From the NCBI GenBank assembly GCA_944372745.1, contig CALWAB010000072.1:1-10408 (forward strand): 10,408 nucleotides of DNA. The letters run 5' to 3'. The notes under the pieces were generated by a model. That model saw nothing but the letters and a program-made list of their open reading frames with translations, was not told where the DNA came from and made no database searches. The DNA comes from an uncultured Clostridia bacterium (lineage in GTDB: Bacteria; Bacillota; Clostridia; Christensenellales; UBA1242). Shown piece by piece: positions 6,316 to 10,408 of this stretch. Made by a program: the position numbers and the translations under genes. Position 1 is the first letter of the stretch. Every line of letters begins with the position of its first letter.

Positions 6316-6573
6316 ATGGAAATAGGTAATATAGTTAGGTCGCTAAAGGGAAGAGATGCAGGTAAAGTGTATGTAGTCTATAGTATTATAGATAAGGACT
6401 TTGTTAGTTTAGTAAATGGCGACACAAGGAAGATTGACAATCCCAAGAGAAAAAGAATTAAACACATAGAAGTTGTTGATAATGCGCTAATTATAAATAA
6501 ACAAAATCTACTTGATGCTGATATTAAAAAAGTATGCAAATCATATTTAAAAATTGGAGGTTCAAATGCCTAA
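6316..6573 (+). CDS. Small KOW-domain RNA-binding protein
   Basis: An 85-residue protein with a KOW-like start (residues about 3-30: IGNIVRSLKGRDAGKVYVV), then a basic patch NPKRKRIKHI around 43-52 that suits RNA binding. Genes for such KOW (L14e-like) proteins commonly lie between map and infA in Clostridia, and their role is not established. It starts seven bases after the map stop, with AGGTGA (6307-6312) as SD partly within that stop. Its last eight bases overlap infA, and its codons for IleGlyGly contain the infA SD, so the two are likely coupled. No catalytic motif is seen. A link to translation or the ribosome is inferred from position alone. Confidence 0.85.
   Translation: MEIGNIVRSLKGRDAGKVYVVYSIIDKDFVSLVNGDTRKIDNPKRKRIKHIEVVDNALIINKQNLLDADIKKVCKSYLKIGGSNA
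6556..6560 (+). promoter_or_regulatory. Ribosome binding site of infA inside the KOW gene
   Basis: GGAGG lies five bases before ATG at 6566 and selects that start. An in-frame TTG at 6554 would lengthen IF1 by four residues, but it abuts the SD and is an unlikely start. IF1 proteins normally begin close to the MPK/MAK found at 6566. Confidence 0.85.
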
Positions 6574-6802
6574 AGGTGAAGGAATAGAAGTTGAAGGCAT
6601 TGTGGTTGAAGTAATTCGCAATGCAGTCTACAAAGTCAAATTGACGAACGGCCATATTATTGAAGCTTATGTAGCAGGACGCTTAGTACACCAACACATC
6701 AGTGTGTTAGAAGGCGATAAAGTTACGGTAGAACTATCTCCATACGATGTCAATAGAGGTAGAATTGTTTATCGTGGCGATAAGAAAAAACAACAACAGT
6801 AA
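6566..6802 (+). CDS. infA: Translation initiation factor IF-1
   Basis: IF1 binds the A site of the 30S subunit during initiation, with IF2 and IF3. The 78-residue OB-fold protein has IEVEGIVVE, LTNGHIIEA, GDKVTVELSPYD and RGRIVYR at the right places and aligns without gaps to E. coli IF1. The middle loop differs from the family norm: GKMRKNYIRI is GRLVHQHISV here, so Arg41 becomes Val and Arg46 becomes Ser, and His35 becomes Tyr. These positions face rRNA in IF1-30S structures. The C-terminus adds a short Lys/Gln run (KKKQQQ). It is the expected gene between the KOW gene and rpmJ, and no second infA is visible in the window. Confidence 0.95.
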   Translation: MPKGEGIEVEGIVVEVIRNAVYKVKLTNGHIIEAYVAGRLVHQHISVLEGDKVTVELSPYDVNRGRIVYRGDKKKQQQ

Positions 6803-6816
6803 AAGGAGCAAATAAA

Positions 6817-6930
6817 ATGAAAGTAAGGTCATCAGTTAAGCCTATGTGCGACAAATGCAAAGTCATCAAGCGTGATGGTAAAGTTATGGTCATTTGCCCT
6901 AATAAGAAGCATAAACAAGTACAAGGCTAA
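6817..6930 (+). CDS. rpmJ: 50S ribosomal protein bL36, zinc-binding type
   Basis: This 37-residue gene translates as a typical L36 starting MKVRSSVKPMCDKCK and ending KHKQVQG. The zinc ligands Cys11, Cys14, Cys27 and His32 are all present (the C+ form). Length matches the family exactly. The SD AAGGAG (6803-6808) lies eight bases before ATG. It follows infA by 14 bases, as in most Bacillota, and is the last gene before the structured gap that separates it from rpsM. Confidence 0.97.
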   Translation: MKVRSSVKPMCDKCKVIKRDGKVMVICPNKKHKQVQG

Positions 6931-6945
6931 TAAAATTATATTTTA

Positions 6946-7003
6946 TTTGTCCATACATAAATATAAGGCAAAGGCTTTGCGTGCATATTTATGTATAGAC
7001 AAA
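6946..7003 (+). repeat. Long imperfect inverted repeat (hairpin) after rpmJ
   Basis: Arms 6946-6964 and 6985-7003 are complementary at 18 of 19 positions (C6952 opposite A6997 is the mismatch). The 20-base interior holds a second small hairpin, GCAAA (6968-6972) with TTTGC (6976-6980). As RNA this would be one long stem with a 3/4 internal loop. No T-run follows on either strand, so it is not a standard terminator. It may be a processing site, a leader element of the downstream operon, an mRNA end protector or a small mobile repeat. Confidence 0.8.
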
Positions 7004-7015
7004 ACTTTAAAAAAT

Positions 7016-7062
7016 CCACAGACTAACGCGGCTACACAATATATAATTGTGATTTAGTTTGT
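7016..7062 (+). repeat. Nested inverted repeat before rpsM
   Basis: An outer pair, CACAGACTAA (about 7017-7026) with TTAGTTTGTG (about 7054-7063), gives ten base pairs including one G-U. Inside it, CACAAT (7035-7040) and ATTGTG (7046-7051) form a perfect six-pair stem around the loop ATATA. The inner stem overlaps the -35 of the candidate rpsM promoter, so it could be an operator as DNA or a leader structure as RNA. Either role is inference. Confidence 0.6.
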
Positions 7063-7074
7063 GTCTTATATAAA
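7047..7074 (+). promoter_or_regulatory. Candidate promoter before rpsM
   Basis: TTGTGA (7047-7052) and TATAAA (7069-7074) are separated by 16 bases. Transcription would start near 7081, just before the strong SD GGAGGAG (7084-7090) of rpsM. The region is AT-rich, so chance matches are possible. The 163-base gap in an otherwise packed cluster supports a regulatory role. Confidence 0.4.
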
Positions 7075-7093
7075 AATTTAATCGGAGGAGAAT

Positions 7094-7462
7094 ATGGCAA
7101 GAATTGCTGGTGTCGACCTGCCTAAAGAAAAAAGAGTGGAAATAGGTCTTACCTATATTTACGGCATAGGTCGCACAACATCAAATAAAATTTTGAAAGA
7201 AACAGGCGTCAACCCAGATACTCGTGTCAAAGATTTGACCGAAGATGAGATGGCGGCTATAAGAAATTATATTGACAATAATCTAAAAGTCGAAGGCGAA
7301 CTTAGAAACGAAGTTATGATGAACATCAAACGCCTACAAGATATAGGTTGTTATCGTGGTATTCGTCATAGACGCGGTTTACCAGTTCGTGGTCAAAGGA
7401 CAAAAACCAATGCTCGTACGAGAAAGGGTCGCAGAAAGACTGTATCTCGTGGCAAGAAATAG
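7094..7462 (+). CDS. rpsM: 30S ribosomal protein uS13
   Basis: A 122-residue S13 in the head of the 30S subunit, contacting the P-site tRNA and the 50S subunit (bridges B1a/B1b). The start MARIAGVDLP, the helix-two-turn-helix region with YIYGIGRTTSNKIL, and the basic tail RGIRHRRGLPVRGQRTKTNARTRKG (residues about 89-113) are diagnostic. Length is normal. GGAGGAG at 7084-7090 lies three bases before ATG. It is the first gene of the alpha-operon block, after a 163-base structured gap. Confidence 0.98.
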   Translation: MARIAGVDLPKEKRVEIGLTYIYGIGRTTSNKILKETGVNPDTRVKDLTEDEMAAIRNYIDNNLKVEGELRNEVMMNIKRLQDIGCYRGIRHRRGLPVRGQRTKTNARTRKGRRKTVSRGKK

Positions 7463-7474
7463 GAGTAATAAATA

Positions 7475-7855
7475 ATGGCAACAACAAAGAAGAAAAGAGC
7501 AAATAAGAATCTTGACAAAGGTCAAGTACACATCAAATCTACTTTCAATAACTGTATTGTTACAGTTACAGATGACCAAGGGAATGTTATTTCATGGTCT
7601 TCATCAGGTAGTTTGGGATTTAGGTCAAATAAAAAGGATACTCCTTATGCAGCCGCTCAAGTAGCTGAAACTGCTGTAAAGGCAGCTAAAGAGCAGGGCT
7701 TAAGGTCAGTCGATGTATTCGTTAAGGGTGCAGGACGCGGTAGAGAAGCGGCTATTCGTGCACTTGGAAATGCGGAGATACAAGTTACATCAATCAAAGA
7801 TGTATCTTCTATACCTTTCAATGGTTGTCGTCCGCCAAAGAAGAGAAGAATATAG
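7475..7855 (+). CDS. rpsK: 30S ribosomal protein uS11
   Basis: A 126-residue S11 of the 30S platform, beside the mRNA exit. It carries HIKSTFNNCIVTVTD, ISWSSSGSLGF, REAAIRAL and the family end NGCRPPKKRRI. Two conserved spots deviate. The usual KGPGSGRE is KGAGRGRE (residues 84-91), and the residue before the NG of the C-terminal signature is Phe115 where His is usual. The SD AGGAG (7461-7465) is formed partly by the rpsM stop TAG and lies nine bases before ATG. The gene is otherwise complete and standard in length. Confidence 0.98.
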   Translation: MATTKKKRANKNLDKGQVHIKSTFNNCIVTVTDDQGNVISWSSSGSLGFRSNKKDTPYAAAQVAETAVKAAKEQGLRSVDVFVKGAGRGREAAIRALGNAEIQVTSIKDVSSIPFNGCRPPKKRRI

Positions 7856-7868
7856 GAGGAAAACTTAA

Positions 7869-8495
7869 ATGGCTAAATATACTGACGCAGATTGTCGTCT
7901 TTGCAGACGCGAAGGATGCAAACTCTTTTTGAAGGGCGACAGATGTACAAGTCCTAAGTGTGCGATGGAAAGACGCCCAGTAGTCCCAGGACAACACGGT
8001 GCACAAAACGCACGCAAAAAGCAAAGCGAATATGGTCAACAACTTCGTGAAAAGCAAAAGATTAAAAGATATTATGGAATTTTGGAAAGACAATTCCATA
8101 ATATGTATGAAACTGCTGATAGAATGAAGGGCAATACAGGTGAAAATTTACTATTTTTGCTTGAAAGAAGACTTGACAATGTAGTATACCGTATGGGGAT
8201 AGCATCAAGCCGTGCTTTGAGCAGACAAATTGTAAATCACGGACATATCACAGTAAATGGCAGAGTAGTTAATATACCTTCATATATAGTAAGCGAAGGA
8301 GATGTCATTGCAATCAAAGAAGGTCACAGTGACAATGGATTATTTAACGAATTAAGCAAAATGAAGATTACTACACCTAAATGGATGGAGTTTGATACAA
8401 AGACTTTGACAGGCAAAATAAATGGAATGCCACAGAGAGAAGATATTGATATGAACTTCGCAGAGCACTTAGTTGTCGAACTTTACAGTAAATAA
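7869..8495 (+). CDS. rpsD: 30S ribosomal protein uS4, zinc-binding type
   Basis: S4 nucleates 16S rRNA folding, lines the mRNA entry channel, and in several bacteria represses its own mRNA. The 208-residue protein has the C+ N-terminus with Cys9, Cys12, Cys26 and Cys31 (CRLCRREGCKLFLKG, then RCTSPKCAMERRP, PGQHG) plus an extra Cys17. The S4 RNA-binding domain follows at about 99-160 (RRLDNVVYRMG, SRALSRQIVNHGHITVNG). Length is typical. AGGAGGA (7854-7860) is partly inside the rpsK stop and lies eight bases before ATG. In alpha-operon gene order it sits between rpsK and rpoA, as expected. Confidence 0.98.
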   Translation: MAKYTDADCRLCRREGCKLFLKGDRCTSPKCAMERRPVVPGQHGAQNARKKQSEYGQQLREKQKIKRYYGILERQFHNMYETADRMKGNTGENLLFLLERRLDNVVYRMGIASSRALSRQIVNHGHITVNGRVVNIPSYIVSEGDVIAIKEGHSDNGLFNELSKMKITTPKWMEFDTKTLTGKINGMPQREDIDMNFAEHLVVELYSK

Positions 8496-8513
8496 TAAAT
8501 AAACAAAAATTTT

Positions 8514-8519
8514 AGGAGG
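8514..8519 (+). promoter_or_regulatory. Ribosome binding site of rpoA
   Basis: AGGAGG lies 11 bases before the ATG at 8531 and 14 before a second ATG at 8534. Spacing favours the first. The difference is one extra Met at the N-terminus. Confidence 0.7.
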
Positions 8520-8530
8520 ATTTGTAGTTT

Positions 8531-9484
8531 ATGATGCAAATCGAAAAACCAAAAATCACAGTTGAAGAAAATGCTGATGGAAATTTTGCAAAGATTATTG
8601 TAGAACCATTAGAGAGAGGGTTCGGCACTACACTTGGCAATAGTTTTAGAAGAATACTTTTGGGGTCATTACCGGGCATAGCACCTGTAGCTATAAGAAT
8701 AGCAGGTATAGCACACGAATTTTCTAATGTTAAAGGCGTTAAAGAAGATGTATCAGACATCATATTAAACCTTAAGTCTATCGCCTTAGCGACCACAAAC
8801 ACAGACCTTGATTTTAAGACTACACTTAGACTTACTAAAAAAGGTGCTGGCGTAATCTATGCCAAAGACATTGAATATCCTATAGATGTAGAATGTAAAA
8901 CACCAGACCTATATCTATGCACGCTAGATGATGACGCAGACTTAGAGATGGAAATCACAGTGGCGAGAGGTCGTGGATATGTGCCTTCAGCACAAAATAA
9001 GAGTGAAATAGAGAGTATTGGATATATTGCAATAGATTCTATATTTACTCCTGTTAAAGCCGCAAACTTTTATGTTGAGGGTGCTAGAGTTGGGCACAAT
9101 ATGGGATATGACAAACTTATACTTGAAGTTACTACAAATGGTACAAAGCGTGCTGTTGAAGTAGTAAGTTTGGCAGGTAAAGTATTACAAGACCACACAC
9201 AATTATTTGTGGACTTAGTAGATGGAATGGCTAGCACAGAAATACTTGTCAGCCCAGAAGAAGACAAGAACTTGAAGATTTTGAGTATGAGCATTGATGA
9301 CCTAGAACTTTCTGTTCGTAGTCACAACTGTCTCAAGAGAGCAAATATCAATACAGTTGAAGACTTGGTTAAGAAATCAAGAGAAGATATGTTAAAAGTC
9401 AAAAATCTCGGTGCTAAGTCCCTAGAAGAAGTTATAGAGAAGATTAATAGTCTTGGACTTAAATTGAGAGAGGATGAAGATTAA
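8531..9484 (+). CDS. rpoA: RNA polymerase subunit alpha
   Basis: The alpha subunit dimerises to start RNA polymerase assembly and contacts UP elements and activators. The 317-residue protein has the N-terminal domain with EPLERGFGTTLGNSFRRILL (24-43) and HEFSNVKGVKEDVSDIILNLK (residues 62-82). A linker rich in acidic residues follows near 240-248. The C-terminal domain is at about 250-313, with Arg263, Asn266, Cys267, Gly294, Lys296 and Ser297 matching the DNA-binding set of E. coli (Arg265, Asn268, Cys269, Gly296, Lys298, Ser299). Length is typical for Bacillota. A 35-base AT-rich gap without evident promoter or hairpin separates it from rpsD. Confidence 0.98.
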   Translation: MMQIEKPKITVEENADGNFAKIIVEPLERGFGTTLGNSFRRILLGSLPGIAPVAIRIAGIAHEFSNVKGVKEDVSDIILNLKSIALATTNTDLDFKTTLRLTKKGAGVIYAKDIEYPIDVECKTPDLYLCTLDDDADLEMEITVARGRGYVPSAQNKSEIESIGYIAIDSIFTPVKAANFYVEGARVGHNMGYDKLILEVTTNGTKRAVEVVSLAGKVLQDHTQLFVDLVDGMASTEILVSPEEDKNLKILSMSIDDLELSVRSHNCLKRANINTVEDLVKKSREDMLKVKNLGAKSLEEVIEKINSLGLKLREDED

Positions 9485-9498
9485 TTGAGGAGGAGAAA

Positions 9499-10008
9499 AT
9501 GGCAATAAACAAATTAGGTAAAAGAACAGATTTGCGTATGGCTATTTTGCGTGGACAACTTACTGATTTTCTATGGAATGGCTCTATAGAGACAACACTT
9601 GACAGAGCACAATCTGTAGCGCGTCTTGCTGAGAAAGTTTTGACTTTAGCAGTAAAGAACTACAAAGATACAGTAGAGGTTGAGAAACCTTATGTCAACG
9701 ACAAAGGCGAGAAAACAACAAGAAAAGTTCTAAATGATGGTCCAAATAAGTTAAATGCACGCCGTAAAATAACAGGAATGGTCAACGATGTTCAAGAACA
9801 ACGCATTGAAGGCGAGAAGAAAGAAGACTTCAAAGTTCGTACAGAAGATGTCGCACATCCATTGCTTGAAAAAATATTCAATGTTTATGCTCCTAAATAT
9901 GGTGCTAGAGCAGAAGAATTGGGACAAATGGGCGGATATACAAGAATTATCAAACTTGGTAGACGCCGTGGCGATGCAGCAATGCTAGTAAAACTTGAAT
10001 TAGTTTAA
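9499..10008 (+). CDS. rplQ: 50S ribosomal protein bL17, long form
   Basis: L17 lies near the peptide exit tunnel of the 50S subunit. The family ends are clear: KLGKRTDLRMAILRGQLT at the start, SIETTLDRAQSVARLAEK, then GGYTRIIKLGRRRGDAAM and LELV. Length is 169 residues against about 115-120 in most bacteria. The excess lies at about residues 55-80 (EVEKPYVNDKGEKTTRK), on either side of the conserved NARRK (86-90), and at about 96-117 (EQRIEGEKKEDFK). Similar insertions are known in L17 of many Clostridia, so this supports the taxonomic reading and is not damage. AGGAGGAG at 9488-9495 provides a strong SD. It is the last gene of the cluster. Confidence 0.97.
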   Translation: MAINKLGKRTDLRMAILRGQLTDFLWNGSIETTLDRAQSVARLAEKVLTLAVKNYKDTVEVEKPYVNDKGEKTTRKVLNDGPNKLNARRKITGMVNDVQEQRIEGEKKEDFKVRTEDVAHPLLEKIFNVYAPKYGARAEELGQMGGYTRIIKLGRRRGDAAMLVKLELV

Positions 10009-10017
10009 TAAATATTT

Positions 10018-10083
10018 AAAGCAAATCAATATTCTAATATTTTAGCAGGGAATTTATTAGATAAGTATTGATTTGCTTTTTTT
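10018..10083 (+). terminator. Intrinsic terminator of the cluster
   Basis: AAAGCAAATCAATA (10018-10031) pairs perfectly with TATTGATTTGCTTT (10066-10079), two further pairs follow (one U-G), and then CTAATA (10034-10039) pairs with TATTAG (10055-10060) across a three-base bulge. Seven T follow at 10077-10083. The stem begins ten bases after the rplQ stop. This is a clear Rho-independent terminator, unusually long because of its second stem. Confidence 0.92.
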
Positions 10084-10208
10084 GTGATATTAATAGTACA
10101 AATAAGAGATTTATTTTTCATAAATACTGAAATGAGATACAAAAAGTGAGATGAAGTACAGAAAAAATAAGGTTTTGTGTGTTGTAAAAGAAACAAAGAC
10201 TTAAATAA

Positions 10209-10235
10209 TTGATTGAAAGAGAATAATTTTATAAT
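10209..10235 (+). promoter_or_regulatory. Candidate rightward promoter after the cluster
   Basis: TTGATT (10209-10214) and a perfect TATAAT (10230-10235) are separated by 15 bases, shorter than ideal. If real, transcription would start near 10242 and run out of the window. The extreme AT content makes this tentative. Confidence 0.3.
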
Positions 10236-10256
10236 GCCCCATAAATATTATAGAAT
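10226..10256. repeat. Inverted repeat around GCCCC
   Basis: ATTTTATAAT (10226-10235) pairs with ATTATAGAAT (10247-10256), ten pairs with one G-U, around an 11-base loop that contains GCCCC, a rare G/C run in this tail. The left arm contains the candidate -10. Parts of it are also complementary to GGCATTAT at 10362-10369 and to ATTTATGGGC at 10399-10408. Confidence 0.45.
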
Positions 10257-10408
10257 CAAAAATAAAAATACTTACAAAACAAAAGACTAAACTAAAAGGA
10301 GAAATCATAATTAATTAAACTATTAATATTGAGAAGAAAAAAATTTTGTAATTTAAATTATGGCATTATGCAATAGCAAATAAAATAATAAATTAAGAAT
10401 TTATGGGC

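Larger units (their letters stand above)
10084..10408. other. AT-rich gene-free tail
   Basis: No open frame with a ribosome binding site was found on either strand. The region is very rich in A on the + strand. It contains an SD-like AAAAGGAG (10294-10301) with no usable start after it, a possible rightward promoter and several inverted repeats. It may be the upstream region of a gene outside the window. Confidence 0.7.

Noticed and set aside
6554..6565. TTG start four codons upstream for infA
   Set aside because: The TTG abuts the GGAGG that must bind the ribosome, while ATG at 6566 has ideal spacing and matches the family N-terminus.
6946..7003. Intrinsic terminator after rpmJ
   Set aside because: The stem is strong, but neither strand has a T-run directly after it.
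6872..7057. Open frame of 61 codons on the + strand covering the rpmJ end and the gap
   Set aside because: It runs out of frame through rpmJ, has no SD, and its rest covers the inverted repeats. Composition is that of AT-rich noncoding DNA.
9788..9988. Open frame inside rplQ on the + strand
   Set aside because: It lies wholly within rplQ in another frame and has no SD or recognisable domain.
10133..10152. Direct repeats of TGAGAT in the tail
   Set aside because: Only two six-base copies in a low-complexity region; not above chance by eye.
10294..10312. Start of a new gene after AAAAGGAG
   Set aside because: No ATG, GTG or TTG follows at suitable distance, and stops occur at once in the nearby frames.

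Overview
The window is the distal part of a bacterial ribosomal-protein supercluster (spc operon followed by the alpha operon), all on the + strand. It suggests an AT-rich member of the Bacillota, probably class Clostridia or a close uncultured relative. The grounds are strong AGGAGG Shine-Dalgarno (SD) sites before most genes, zinc-ribbon forms of uS14, uS4 and bL36, a small KOW-domain gene between map and infA, and a long bL17 with the kind of insertions known in many Clostridia. Nothing in the window fixes the genus.

Layout. Bases 1-6 are probably the last codon and stop of rplE. Then come rpsN, rpsH, rplF, rplR, rpsE, rpmD, rplO and secY (16-4256), two tandem adenylate-kinase-family genes (4256-5508), map, a KOW-domain gene, infA and rpmJ (5559-6930). 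A 163-base gap (6931-7093) holds two nested inverted repeats and a candidate promoter. It is followed by rpsM, rpsK, rpsD, rpoA and rplQ (7094-10008). A strong intrinsic terminator (about 10018-10083) closes the cluster. The last 325 bases are very AT-rich, without a supported gene.

How the genes work together. Most products build the 30S and 50S subunits. SecY is the membrane channel for export, Map trims the initiator methionine, IF1 acts in initiation, and the RNA polymerase alpha subunit links ribosome synthesis to transcription. Spacing is tight: TAATG one-base overlaps at rplR-rpsE, rplO-secY and secY-adk1, an ATGA overlap at adk1-adk2, and an 8-base overlap between the KOW gene and infA. 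The breaks are a likely internal promoter before map and the structured gap before rpsM.

Most of the window is conserved housekeeping DNA. The clearest departure is the adk pair. The two proteins align without gaps over about 128 residues, yet each has lost different residues of the AMP site: Thr31 and Gln92 in the first, Pro87-Arg88 and Gln92 in the second (E. coli numbering). Other points are related acidic/basic N-terminal extensions on neighbouring uS5 and uL30, altered signature residues in uL6, IF1, uS5 and uS11, and the paired hairpins before rpsM.
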